From JBAOHV01 sp963714875 (GTDB taxonomy: Bacteria > Actinomycetota > Acidimicrobiia > Acidimicrobiales > Microtrichaceae), in the NCBI GenBank assembly GCA_963714875.1, contig CAVQQI010000008.1, positions 186,001 to 250,000 of the forward strand: DNA of 64,000 nt, read 5' to 3'. A program made the translations under genes and the position numbers. Of the stretch, positions 36,386 through 44,934 are shown piece after piece. The stretch's first letter is position 1. The number at the start of each line of letters is the position of its first letter. The notes below the pieces were generated by a model that saw nothing but the letters and a program-made list of their open reading frames with translations, did not search any database and was not told where the DNA came from.

Positions 36386-37214
36386 AGCAGCTCCGGGGTC
36401 GAGTAGCGGCCATCACCGGTGCCGGGTCGGGGATCGGGCGTGCGTTGGCGGTCGAGCTCAGCGCCGGGGGCACCCACCTGGCGCTCAGCGACGTCGATGC
36501 GGACGGCCTTGCCGCGACCGTGGCAGCGACCGAGGGGCGCGGGGTGAAGGTGACCTCCGCTGCTGGTCGACGTGGCGGATCGTGCTGCGGTCGAGGCGTG
36601 GGCCGATGACGTGGTTGTCCGAGCACGGCGCAGTGCACCTGGTCGTCAACAACGCCGGCGTGGCGCTGAGCGCGACCGTCGAGGCCATGTCGTACGAGGA
36701 CCTCGAGTGGCTCATGGGCATCAACTTCTGGGGAGTGGTGCACGGCACCAAGGCGTTCCTGCCGCACCTGGTGTCCGCCGGCGAGGGCCACATCGTCAAC
36801 ATCTCCAGCGTGTTCGGGCTCATCGGCATCCCATCGCAGTCCGCGTACAACGCGGCCAAGTTCGCAGTGCGCGGCTTCACCGATTCACTGCGGATCGAAC
36901 TGGACGCGCAGCGGTGCGGTGTCTCCGCCACGACGGTGCACCCCGGCGGCATCCGCACCAACATCGCCCGCAATGCCCGGATCGACCCGAGCACCGTCGC
37001 CATCGCCGGCGATCCGGAACAGGCGATCGCGGAGTTCGACCGGATGCTGCGCACCTCTCCCGAGGATGCTGCGGCACAGATCCTGACCGCGGTGCGACGC
37101 AACCGACGTCGGGCCCTGATCGGTCCCGACGCGGTGGTCTTCGACGTCGTCTCCCGGCTGCCGGCCGGTGTGTACCAGCGAGTGCTGGTGCTGGGTTCGC
37201 GACTGCGACGCTGA
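36382..37214 (+). CDS. Short-chain dehydrogenase/reductase (two frame changes)
   Basis: The SDR starts MKQLRGRVAAITGAGSGIGRALAVEL with the TGxxxGIG cofactor motif. Frame one is lost near 36559. The second frame carries VDVADRAAVEAWADDVV to about 36617. The third frame then gives EHGAVHLVVNNAGVALS (NNAG), the catalytic Ser in IVNISSVFGLIGIPS, and Tyr and Lys in SAYNAAKFAVRGF, to TGA at 37214. Removing one base near 36559 and one near 36617 restores a normal SDR of about 277 residues. It probably reduces or oxidises the alcohol/carbonyl handled by the upstream monooxygenase, with which it overlaps by four bases. Two breaks 60 bases apart in an otherwise perfect gene suggest sequence error. Confidence 0.85.
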
Positions 37215-37225
37215 GTAGCGCTGCG

Positions 37226-39040
37226 TCACCCGGTGCTGGGTGACGCTGCGGCCATCGCTCGCCGGCGACCGAACCGCGGGTGTCGCCGTCGCGAGTCGAC
37301 GGTGTGGACGCGCGCCGGAGACCTGCGCAGCGCATGGAGCAGCTCACGGCGTGAGGTGACGAGCACGATGCCGACCTCGGTGTCCGGGCCGACCCCATCC
37401 ATCCGGCCCAGGCGGTCCAGCAGCGACAACGTCGCGTCGGCGTGCAGCTCGGTCAGCGGGTCGTCCAGGACGACCGAGGGGGCACCCGAATCGTTCGCCT
37501 GCTCCAGCCGCTCGACGACGATCCGTTCGACCGCCTCCAGGTGGGTGGCGATGTCGGCATCGAGGGGGGCTGCGTCCTGCAGATCGGCCACGCTCGCCCG
37601 GATCTCGTCGACCGCAGTCGCTGCTGCCTCGAGCGCCGCAGTCGCGGCGGCGACGGCTCGTTCGGCGGTGGTGGCTGCCTCGTCGAGATGTGTCACGCGC
37701 TCCTGTGCCGGCGGGACATGCCGGAGCAGCGACTCGAGTTCGTCCTCGACGTGTCGCAGTCGCCCGGCGCTCTCCGTGGCCGCGACGGTGGTGGCCTCGG
37801 CGACCGCCGCTGCCTCGAGTGCGGCCGCAGCCGCGCCGGCGGCCCGACGGCGCCAGTCCTGACGAAGCTCCTCGACCTCCGCCGGCACCACCAGCTGTCG
37901 CCGCAGCTGGACACGTATCGACTGCATCTCGTCGAGACCCAGCTCCAGTGCGGCACGCCCCCGCACCGCCGCCCTGCGCTCCCGGAGGTCACGGTGATGA
38001 CGTGCGCGTGCTGCTTGCACGCGCTCGACCTCGGCGGTCGCCGCCGCGAGGTCCGCGGCGACCACCTGTCGGCGCTTGGCCGTCAGCGAGCCGACGCCCG
38101 CCCCCGACATCACGATGCGGAAGTCGAGCATCGAGTCGAACCCGACCCGCGCCAGCGCGTCGTGCTCCCCCCGGATCGCCAGTTCGAGCTCTGCGGGGTC
38201 CACCTTGTGGCCCCGCGCCTCCAGCTCGACCCGGTGGTCGTGGGCCGCTTGGATCGCGACCCGGGCGTCGTGGCCCGCAGCGCCCGTCGCGGCGTGCTCG
38301 CGGACCTCCTCCACGGCGTCGCGGCAGCGGGCCTCGTGGTCCCGGGCCGCAACGACCAGCGGATCCTGGCTGACGTCCCCCGCCCCGCACGCGGTCCACG
38401 CTGCTTCGATCTCCTCGAGCTCTGCGAGCATCGCGTCGGCAGCTGCCAGTATCGGCGCGTCGCCGCGGGCGAGCGCCGAACGCCACCGGCTGAGCGCACC
38501 GGCATCGAGTGGGCCGGCGGAGGTCAAACCGGGCTCCACGATGCACAGATCGCACGCCATGGACTCGACTCCCTCCAGCGCGCTCATCAGTTCCGGGGCG
38601 GAGTCGTGGGTGAGTGGGACCATCCGGCACGCCCGTTGCAGTGCCCGATCGAGTCCGTCGGATGCCGAGGCGACACCTGTCGAGGTGTCGGCTGCGGCAC
38701 GTGCCAGCCGTGCGGCCTCCTCCCGCGCCGCGAGCTCCTCGGTCAGTTCGTTGCGTCGCGACGTCCCCTGTTCCACCTCCCTGAGCAGCTCGCCGAGCGA
38801 TTCGGACGCTGCGGCAGCCGACTCGCAGGCGCGGTCGCGGTCAGCGAGCGACTGCTCCAGCTCCTCCCGGGCCGACCTGGCGATCTGCTCGCGAGCGTCG
38901 AGCTCGTGTCGTGCTGCAGCGCTCGCCCGATCGAGTGCTGCAGTCGGTATCGGGGGGAGATCGGCGGGCCCCACCGGATCCGCGCCAGCGAGCCGGGCCT
39001 GCTCCTCGACGTGCTGGGCGTGGCGCTCTGTGGTTCGCAA
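37226..39040 (-). CDS. Orphan coiled-coil protein with SMC/RecN-like C-terminal ATPase remnant
   Basis: A 604-residue protein dominated by Ala/Glu/Arg heptad-rich coiled coil (about 30-130, 200-300, 330-480). Only one central region (about 140-200) is non-coiled, with MACDLCIVEPG. Near the C terminus, GAPSVVLDDPLTELHADATLSLLDRLGR resembles the Walker B/D-loop region of SMC, RecN and Rad50 ATPases (hydrophobic-DDP, then a switch TSRRELL), followed by a basic tail. I find no Walker A (GxxGxGKS) or ABC signature, so ATP hydrolysis by this chain alone is unlikely. It may be a structural half-protein or a degenerate homologue. It is divergent from the Rrf2 gene. I do not recognise a named family. 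Confidence 0.65.
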   Translation of the reverse strand: MRTTERHAQHVEEQARLAGADPVGPADLPPIPTAALDRASAAARHELDAREQIARSAREELEQSLADRDRACESAAAASESLGELLREVEQGTSRRNELTEELAAREEAARLARAAADTSTGVASASDGLDRALQRACRMVPLTHDSAPELMSALEGVESMACDLCIVEPGLTSAGPLDAGALSRWRSALARGDAPILAAADAMLAELEEIEAAWTACGAGDVSQDPLVVAARDHEARCRDAVEEVREHAATGAAGHDARVAIQAAHDHRVELEARGHKVDPAELELAIRGEHDALARVGFDSMLDFRIVMSGAGVGSLTAKRRQVVAADLAAATAEVERVQAARARHHRDLRERRAAVRGRAALELGLDEMQSIRVQLRRQLVVPAEVEELRQDWRRRAAGAAAAALEAAAVAEATTVAATESAGRLRHVEDELESLLRHVPPAQERVTHLDEAATTAERAVAAATAALEAAATAVDEIRASVADLQDAAPLDADIATHLEAVERIVVERLEQANDSGAPSVVLDDPLTELHADATLSLLDRLGRMDGVGPDTEVGIVLVTSRRELLHALRRSPARVHTVDSRRRHPRFGRRRAMAAASPSTG

Positions 39041-39164
39041 GGCTGCTCCGATTCGATCCCGTTGCCCTCATCCCTCTCGTCGGCACCTCCGGTGCTGAAC
39101 TCAAGGAGATGTCGGTGAGTTGGATGAGCTCGCAACGGACGGGATGTCGGCCGCTCCAGAGTCC

Positions 39165-39180
39165 TATAGTCATGCACTAT
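39165..39180 (+). promoter_or_regulatory. Promoter/operator overlapping the Rrf2 start codon
   Basis: TATAGT at 39165-39170 is a near-consensus -10 box placed eight bases before the ATG at 39179, so the transcript probably starts at or next to the start codon (leaderless). The same bases form a perfect dyad, ATAGT-CATGC-ACTAT (39166-39180), covering the -10 and the start codon. That suggests an operator that blocks initiation, probably bound by the Rrf2 protein itself. Confidence 0.6.
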
Positions 39181-39583
39181 GCGATTGGAGATCACCCGTC
39201 GGACCGACCTGGCCACGCGGGCACTGCTGGAGCTGAACCGCCTGGGCCGGCGGACGAAGGCAGCTGAACTCGCCGAGCGCGTGGGCACGACGCCGGGCTT
39301 CCTGTCCCAGGCGTTGACCCCGATGGTCGCCGAGGGGTGGGTCCGTTCCGACCCCGGTCCCGCGGGCGGCTACTCGCTCGTGGCCGACCTGGAGGGGATC
39401 AGCGTGCTGGCGGTGATCGAAGCGGTGGAGGGTCCGACCGATCGCGGACGTTGCGTGCTCGAGGACCGCACGTGTGGTGACGGCGTGCCGTGTGCGCTGC
39501 ACCAGCCGTGGTCCCGGGCGCGGGCGGTGCTCACCGACCAGCTCGCGTCATCTGCGCTGAGCTCACTCGGTGTCCCGTCGTGA
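39179..39583 (+). CDS. Rrf2 family iron-sulfur transcriptional regulator (NsrR/IscR-like)
   Basis: A 134-residue regulator with the Rrf2 winged helix: MRLEITRRTDLATRALLEL, KAAELAERVGTTPGFLSQAL, LTPMVAEGWVRSDPGPAGGYSL. Three cysteines in RCVLEDRTCGDGVPCALHQPW are spaced C-x7-C-x5-C, the pattern that holds a [2Fe-2S] or [4Fe-4S] cluster in NsrR/IscR-type proteins. It lies 57 bases upstream of a RIC-type iron-sulfur repair gene, and the pair is typical of nitric-oxide or oxidative damage response. There is no clear Shine-Dalgarno before ATG 39179, consistent with a leaderless mRNA. A dyad overlaps the start. Confidence 0.9.
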   Translation: MRLEITRRTDLATRALLELNRLGRRTKAAELAERVGTTPGFLSQALTPMVAEGWVRSDPGPAGGYSLVADLEGISVLAVIEAVEGPTDRGRCVLEDRTCGDGVPCALHQPWSRARAVLTDQLASSALSSLGVPS

Positions 39584-39640
39584 CCTCCGCGCAGCCGACG
39601 CGGACGTCGACCCCGACCCCGACCCCAGGAGGATGACCGT

Positions 39641-40330
39641 ATGAGCACGCTGTCGGAACGCCCGCTGGGCGATGTGGTGACCGCGATGCCGGGCAGCGCC
39701 CGGGTGCTGGAATCCTTTGGCTTGGACTACTGCTGCGGCGGCCGGCGCTCGCTCGCCGTGGCCTGTGCCGAGGCAGGGGTCGACCCTGACATCGTCGTCG
39801 GAGAACTCAACGCGATGGCCCCCCAGCAGGTACCCGACTGGGCGTCGATGGACCCCGCTGAGCTGGTGGACCACCTCGAGGCGACCCACCACGTCTACCT
39901 GCATGCCGAGCTGCCTCGTCTGGATGCGCTCGCGGAGAAGGTCGCCTCGGTCCATGGTGCGAACCATCCCGAGCTGATGGACGTGCTCGCCGATGTCCGC
40001 GAGCTGCGCGACGACCTCGAGCCGCACCTGATGGAGGAGGAGCATGTGCTGTTCCCACGTATCCGTGAGCAGGTGCGAGCCGACTCCACCGGCGCGCCGG
40101 CGCCAGCTCTGGACGCACCGATCTCGGTGATGATGACCGAGCACGACCGTGCAGGGGAGCTGCTCGCCCAACTGCGGGCCCACACCTCCGGCTACGAGGT
40201 GCCGGCCGATGGCTGCGCCAGCTATCAGGCGCTCTACGAGGGGCTCGAACAGCTCGAGGCCGACACGCACCAGCATGTCCACAAGGAGAACAACGTGCTG
40301 TTCCCTGCTGTGCTCCGCGCCCGTGGCTGA
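39641..40330 (+). CDS. RIC family di-iron iron-sulfur cluster repair protein (ScdA/YtfE-like)
   Basis: This 229-residue protein begins with the ScdA_N domain: LGDVVTAMPGSARVLESFGLDYCCGGRRSL, with the signature DYCCGG. The hemerythrin-like domain supplies His/Glu ligands in HLEATHHVYLHAELP, HLMEEEHVLFPRI, MMTEHDRAGELL and HQHVHKENNVLFP, the standard di-iron set of RIC proteins. They repair iron-sulfur clusters damaged by NO or peroxide. AGGAGG lies about 8 bases upstream of ATG 39641. It is probably under control of the adjacent Rrf2 regulator. Its 3' end overlaps a small membrane-protein gene. Confidence 0.92.
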   Translation: MSTLSERPLGDVVTAMPGSARVLESFGLDYCCGGRRSLAVACAEAGVDPDIVVGELNAMAPQQVPDWASMDPAELVDHLEATHHVYLHAELPRLDALAEKVASVHGANHPELMDVLADVRELRDDLEPHLMEEEHVLFPRIREQVRADSTGAPAPALDAPISVMMTEHDRAGELLAQLRAHTSGYEVPADGCASYQALYEGLEQLEADTHQHVHKENNVLFPAVLRARG

Positions 40331-40463
40331 ACCCCGGCGCCCCATCGACGCCGATCGTCGGCGCCCCGCCGATGCGCCGACGCATCCGAAGCTGGCAGCG
40401 GCGCTGTTGATGATCGGCGTGGTCGTGCTGCTGTTCGGGGTCGCGGTCCTGTCGGTGTGGTGA
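40323..40463 (+). CDS. Small single-span membrane protein
   Basis: From GTG at 40323 (overlapping the RIC stop by eight bases) the frame encodes 46 residues: a basic/Pro-rich start, then one hydrophobic helix LAAALLMIGVVVLLFGVAVLSVW at the very C terminus. Third positions are almost all G or C. The overlap suggests co-translation with RIC. It may be a membrane anchor or a stress micro-protein; no family is recognised. Confidence 0.55.
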   Translation: MAEPRRPIDADRRRPADAPTHPKLAAALLMIGVVVLLFGVAVLSVW

Positions 40464-40478
40464 GCCCCCGGCCCTCGG

Positions 40479-40712
40479 CTACTCGTGGTGGCCGGTGCCC
40501 CGGGTTGCGATGTCGGTGCCGAACCGGTGGCGGGGGTCGCCTCCCGGGTCGTCATCATCGGGTGAACCGAGGTCGACCAGTGGTGCGCTGTCCTCGACAC
40601 CGTCGAACCCGAGCAGTTCGGACTCGTGGCCGGCCATGTGCAGCGCGCCGCTGAAGTCGACCACCGGTGGGTGGACGGCATCCTCATGCTCGGCGTCGTC
40701 CTGTTCGGTCAT
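40479..40712 (-). CDS. Small acidic protein coupled to ppdK
   Basis: A 77-residue very acidic protein, MTEQDDAEHEDAVHPPVVDFSGALHMAGHESELLGFDG, with a second acidic/His-rich half (GSPDDDDPGGDPRHRFG). Its ATG overlaps the ppdK TGA (ATGA at 40709-40712), so it is downstream in the same transcript. No domain is recognised. Composition suggests a disordered protein. It may be an accessory of the dikinase, which is inference from position only. Confidence 0.5.
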   Translation of the reverse strand: MTEQDDAEHEDAVHPPVVDFSGALHMAGHESELLGFDGVEDSAPLVDLGSPDDDDPGGDPRHRFGTDIATRGTGHHE

Positions 40713-43337
40713 CGCGTGTCGCCGCCGGTGCCGATGACGGCATGGGCCGCGGCGAGTCGGGCGATGGGAACCCGGAAGGGCGAACACGACACGTAATCGA
40801 CCCCCGCCGCGAGGAAGAACGCGATCGAGTCGGGATCGCCGCCGTGCTCGCCGCAGACGCCGATCTTCAGGCGCCGCTTCACCGACCGGGCCCGCTCGAT
40901 GGCCTGGCGCACCAGTTCGCCCACACCGTCCGCGTCGATCGAGTCGAACGGGTCGCCCCGCAGCAGGCCCTGGCCGACGTACTGCGGCATCATCTTCGCC
41001 TCGACGTCGTCGCGGCTGAACCCGAAGGTCATCTGGGTCAGGTCGTTGGTGCCGAAGCTGAAGAAGTCGGCGACCTTCGCCATGCGATCTGCGATGAGCG
41101 CGGCGCGCGGCGTCTCGATCATCGTGCCGATGAGCAGGGTGGAGGTGATGCCCAGCTCTTCGGCCGCCTCGATCACCCATGAGCGTGCCAACGCCATCTC
41201 CTCGGCCGAGACCGTCAGCGGGATCATCACCTCGACCACCGGGCGTCCGCCCACCGCAACGCGGTCACGCACCGCGTCCAGCAGCGCTCGCACCTGCATT
41301 GCGTACAGCCCCGGCTTCATCACCGCGAGCCGCACCCCGCGGATGCCCAGCATGGGGTTCTGCTCCGACCAGTCGAGCGCCGCCTGACGGAGTCGGCGCT
41401 CGTCCTCGGTGATGGTGCCGAGTGCCTCTTTGAGATCGAGTTCCTCGACCTTGGGCAGGAACTCGTGCAACGGGGGGTCGAGCAGTCGAACCGTGACCGG
41501 CAGGCCGTCCATCTCCTGGAGCAGCTCCACGAAGTCCAGGTGCTGCACGCGCCGGAGCTCATCGAGGGCCTCGGCCTCCTCGGTCTCGGTGCGCGCCAGG
41601 ATCATGCGGCGCACGACCGGCAGGCGGTCCTCTCGCAGGAACATGTGCTCGGTGCGGCACAAGCCGATGCCCTCGGCGCCCAGGCGCAGTGCGTTCGCCG
41701 CGTCGGCCCCGTTGTCGGCGTTGGCACGTACCGACAGATGGCCACGTCGGAGGGTGTCGGCCCACGACAGGATGGTGTCGAACTCGGGGGTGGGCTCGGG
41801 CAGCCGGAGCGGCGCAGCGCCCAGGACGACCTGGCCGCTGGAGCCGTCGATCGAGATGACGTCCCCGTGGCGGACCACGACCTCTCCGACGCGCATCTCC
41901 CGCCCGACGACCTTCACCTCGTCGGCACCGACGACGGCGGGCTTGCCCCAACCGCGTGCGACGACCGCGGCATGGCTGACCAGACCGCCGCGGCTGGTCA
42001 GGATGCCGCTCGAGGCGAGCATGCCGTGGATGTCCTCGGGGTTGGTCTCCTTGCGCACCAGGATCACCGAGTCACCTCGGGCCGCAGCGGTCACCGCATC
42101 GTCCGCGGTGAACACCACGGCGCCCACTGCAGCTCCGGGCGACGCCGCAAGGCCCGTGGTCAGCACCGGCAGGTCGCTGCGATCCAGGCTGGGGTGCAGC
42201 ACCTGTTCGAGGTGGTCGGGGGTCACCCGACCGACCGCCTCGGCCCGACTCAGCCCGATGTGGTCGTCGGTGGTCATGTCGACGGCCATGCGCAGCGCCG
42301 CGGCACCGGTGCGCTTGCCGACGCGGACCTGGAGCATCCACAACTTGCCCTGCTCGACGGTGAACTCCAGGTCGAGCATGTCGCGGTAGTGGGACTCCAT
42401 GGTGTGCATGTGGTCCAGCAGCTGTTCGTGCAGCTCCGGGAACCGGTCGCCGAGCGCCGACAGGGGCTCGGTGATGCGCACCCCGGCCACGACGTCCTCG
42501 CCCTGGGCGTTCAGCAGGAAGTCGCCGTAGGGGCGGTTCTCGCCCGTCGCCGCGTTGCGGGTGAACGCGACCCCGGTGCCGGAGTTGTCGTCCAGGTTCC
42601 CGAACACCATCGCCTGGACGTTCACCGCGGTGCCCAGCGTGTGCGCGATGTGCTCGCGGTTGCGGTACGCGACGGCCCGCGCTCCGTTCCAGGACCGGAA
42701 CACCGCCTCCACCGCGGCATCCAGCTGGGTACGTGGGTCCTGGGGGAAGGCCTTGCGGCTCAGCTGGCGGATCATGCGCTTGTGGTCGCGGCACATGGTC
42801 TTCCACGCCGCGGCGCTCAGGCGCGCGTCGTCGGTCACACCCTCGCGCTCCTTGGCGACCTCGAGCGCGTCCTCGAACGGCTCGGGATCGAGCTCCAGCA
42901 CGACCTTGGCGTACATGGACAGCAGCCGTGCGTAGGAGGCGTACGCGAAGCGCTCGCCGCCGCCGGACCGGGCCAGTCCCTTCACGCTGCGGTCGTTCAG
43001 GCCCAGGTTGAGGATCGTGTCCATCATGCCGGGCATCGAGAACTTCGCCCCGGAGCGCACCGAGACCAGGAGCGGTTCGTCGGGGTCGCCGAGCGTGCGA
43101 CCCATGGCGGTCTCGAGCCTGCCCAGGTGGCGGTCCAGCTCCTGGTCGAGACCTGCGGGCCAGCCGTCGTTCATGTACTTGCGGCACGCATCGGTGGTGA
43201 TGGTGAAGCCGGGCGGGACCGGAAGCCCGCAGCGCCGAGGTCATCTCGGCGAGGTTGGCGCCCTTGCCGCCGAGCCGGTCCTTCAGCTCCATCGGGGGAC
43301 GTCGGTAGCGATGGTCGAATGCGTAGATGAGCGTCAC
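40709..43337 (-). CDS. ppdK: Pyruvate, phosphate dikinase (frameshifted near N terminus)
   Basis: The protein begins at a GTG (43337) as TLIYAFDHRYRRPPMELKDRLGGKGANLAEMTSAL. The frame breaks near 43229 (one surplus base), and the next frame continues through MNDGWPAGLDQELDRHLG to 40709; corrected, the junction reads SALGLPVPPGFTITTDACRKY. Total about 875 residues. Visible domains are the nucleotide-binding N domain (VSVRSGAKFSMPGMMDTILNLG), the phospho-His central domain (GGLVSHAAVVARGWGKPAVVGA, His in SHAA) and the PEP/pyruvate TIM barrel (FFSFGTNDLTQMTFG, GVCGEHGGDP). It interconverts pyruvate + ATP + Pi and PEP + AMP + PPi. The family's regulatory protein gene (DUF299) is not adjacent. Confidence 0.93.
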
Positions 43338-43364
43338 CCGGCCCAGCGTAGGCACCCGGGCACC

Positions 43365-43418
43365 GTCACGACCGGGCCGAAGGTCACGATCGGGCTGAAG
43401 GTCACGACCGGGCCGCAG
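43365..43418. repeat. Three tandem copies of an 18-bp unit upstream of ppdK
   Basis: GTCACGA(C/T)CGGGC(C/T)G(A/C)AG is repeated at 43365-43382, 43383-43400 and 43401-43418, within the divergent region between ppdK and the fatty-acid hydroxylase. The copy nearest ppdK starts 28 bases before its GTG. Each unit contains CGACCGGGC-like sequence. Regularly phased copies could be binding sites, or simply replication slippage. Confidence 0.85.
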
Positions 43419-43502
43419 CAGACGACCGGCTCGGCGCTCATGATCGGGCAGGGTGCCTGCATCGCCGGAGCATCCGCTGGCGGGTTCTGCGATCCTGTTC
43501 AC

Positions 43503-44123
43503 ATGGTCAGTTGGAGATCTCCCGGGGTCGCGCTCGTGGCTGGCGCAGTGTCGTGGACCGCGGCGGAGTACGGGTTGCACCGCTTCGCCATGCATGAGCT
43601 GCGCGGACGTGGCCTCGCATCGCGGGAGCATCTCTCGCACCATGCAGATGTCACCTACTTCTCGCCGACATCGAAGAAGCTGGCGTCCGCGGCCGGGACC
43701 ACCGTGGTGGCGTTCCCCCTGGCCACGGCGCTGGCCGGTCGCCGGTGGGCCACGGCGTTCACGGCGGGGATGATCGGCACCTACTTCGCCTACGAGGTCG
43801 CCCACCGCCGCACCCACACCCACCCGCCGCGGAACCGCTACGGCAGGTGGGCGCGGCGGAGTCACCTGCACCACCACTTCGGTGCTCCCATGCGCAACTT
43901 CGGCGTGACCTCGCCCGTGTGGGACAAGGTGCTGGGCACCTACGACGACCCGGGGGTGGTGACGGTGCCGGCGCGCATGGCGCCGGTGTGGATGCTGGAC
44001 GAGCTCGGTCGGGTCCGTCCCGAGCTGGCGGGCGACTACGTGGTGAAGGGCTCCCGCTCGGCCGACGAGCGACGAGCCGGGGACCGGGTCGCCGCGTTCG
44101 CCAACGCAGCGCCCGAGGCCTGA
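43503..44123 (+). CDS. Sterol desaturase/fatty acid hydroxylase superfamily membrane protein
   Basis: A 206-residue integral membrane di-iron enzyme. His boxes are HRFAMHELRG (H-x4-H), HLSHHADV, HRRTHTHPPRN and SHLHHHFGAPM, the ligand set of the fatty acid hydroxylase superfamily. There are membrane segments near residues 3-22 and 65-100. ATG 43503 is chosen because the hydrophobic start begins there; the longer open frame upstream overlaps ppdK. It may hydroxylate a fatty acyl chain, sterol-like lipid or carotenoid; the substrate cannot be set from sequence. The C-terminal 30 residues are polar. Confidence 0.85.
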   Translation: MVSWRSPGVALVAGAVSWTAAEYGLHRFAMHELRGRGLASREHLSHHADVTYFSPTSKKLASAAGTTVVAFPLATALAGRRWATAFTAGMIGTYFAYEVAHRRTHTHPPRNRYGRWARRSHLHHHFGAPMRNFGVTSPVWDKVLGTYDDPGVVTVPARMAPVWMLDELGRVRPELAGDYVVKGSRSADERRAGDRVAAFANAAPEA

Positions 44124-44126
44124 TCA

Positions 44127-44154
44127 GCTCCGGCCCGGACGCTCCGGCCGGAGC
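44127..44154. terminator. 9-bp stem hairpin after the fatty-acid hydroxylase
   Basis: GCTCCGGCC (44127-44135) pairs with GGCCGGAGC (44146-44154) across a 10-base loop, starting four bases after the hydroxylase stop. GC-rich stem without T-tract; a probable intrinsic-type terminator separating this gene from the TlpA/CcdA pair. Confidence 0.55.
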
Positions 44155-44247
44155 CACCGAGTTTCGCGATCGGTAAGGCGCCCTGACCGGGAACGCGGCG
44201 AGCGGTTCAGTACCGTCACCGGCAGGACGCGACGGAAGGTGTTGGGC

Positions 44248-44889
44248 ATGGGTGCAGTACGAGGTGCTCGGCGGGTGGCGGTCGGCGGTGCGGCGGTGCT
44301 CGCCGTGTTGCTCGTCGGATGCGGCGACGACGGGGCCGAGAGCGGCGATGGGTCGACGACCAGCGCCGCCGGCGACGGTGCCGGTCAGCTCGGTAGCGGC
44401 GCCACGGTCGACGAATCCGGTGGCACCGATGACGGCGGGAACGACACGGCGACCGATCCCGCGCAGTGGCAGCTGATCGAGGTCACCGACACCGGCGGCG
44501 AGACCTTCTCCATGGCCGACCTGCAGGGCCGGCCGGTGCTCGTGGAGAACATGGCCACGTGGTGTTCGAACTGCACGAGCCAACTCGAGAAGACCCAGGA
44601 GGCCGCCGAGCAGGCCGGCGAGGACGCGGTGGTGATCGCGCTCAGCGTCGAGACGGATCTGGATGTCGCCAAGCTGGCCGACTACCAGGAGCAGAACGGG
44701 TTCACGAACATCCGTTTCGCGGTGATGAGCCCGGAGATGCTCGCGGCGATGGACGACGCGTTCGGCGCGACGGCGCTCAACCCACCCAGCACGCCGAAGG
44801 TCGTCATCAGCGCGGACGGTGTTCCCGGCGAGCTCGTGACCGGGAGCGAGTCGCCCGACGAGATCCTCGCCACGCTCGGTCTGGCCTGA
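44248..44889 (+). CDS. TlpA-like thioredoxin-fold lipoprotein
   Basis: A 213-residue exported protein. The N terminus MGAVRGARRVAVGGAAVLAVLLVGCGDD has a lipobox (LVGC), so it is probably lipid-anchored outside the membrane. A Ser/Gly/Asp-rich linker of about 45 residues leads to a TlpA/ResA-type domain: FSMADLQGRPVLVENMATWCSNCTSQLEKT with the CxxC active site, and the cis-Pro loop in PPSTPKVVIS. It reduces or isomerises disulfides outside the cell. A CcdA gene follows 45 bases downstream and would supply electrons. ATG 44248 is preferred (GGAAGG 8 bases upstream) over GTG 44239. Confidence 0.88.
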   Translation: MGAVRGARRVAVGGAAVLAVLLVGCGDDGAESGDGSTTSAAGDGAGQLGSGATVDESGGTDDGGNDTATDPAQWQLIEVTDTGGETFSMADLQGRPVLVENMATWCSNCTSQLEKTQEAAEQAGEDAVVIALSVETDLDVAKLADYQEQNGFTNIRFAVMSPEMLAAMDDAFGATALNPPSTPKVVISADGVPGELVTGSESPDEILATLGLA

Positions 44890-44934
44890 GCGGCCGGCGC
44901 CGACCACACAGCCTGAAGGGCACGGACCATCGAC

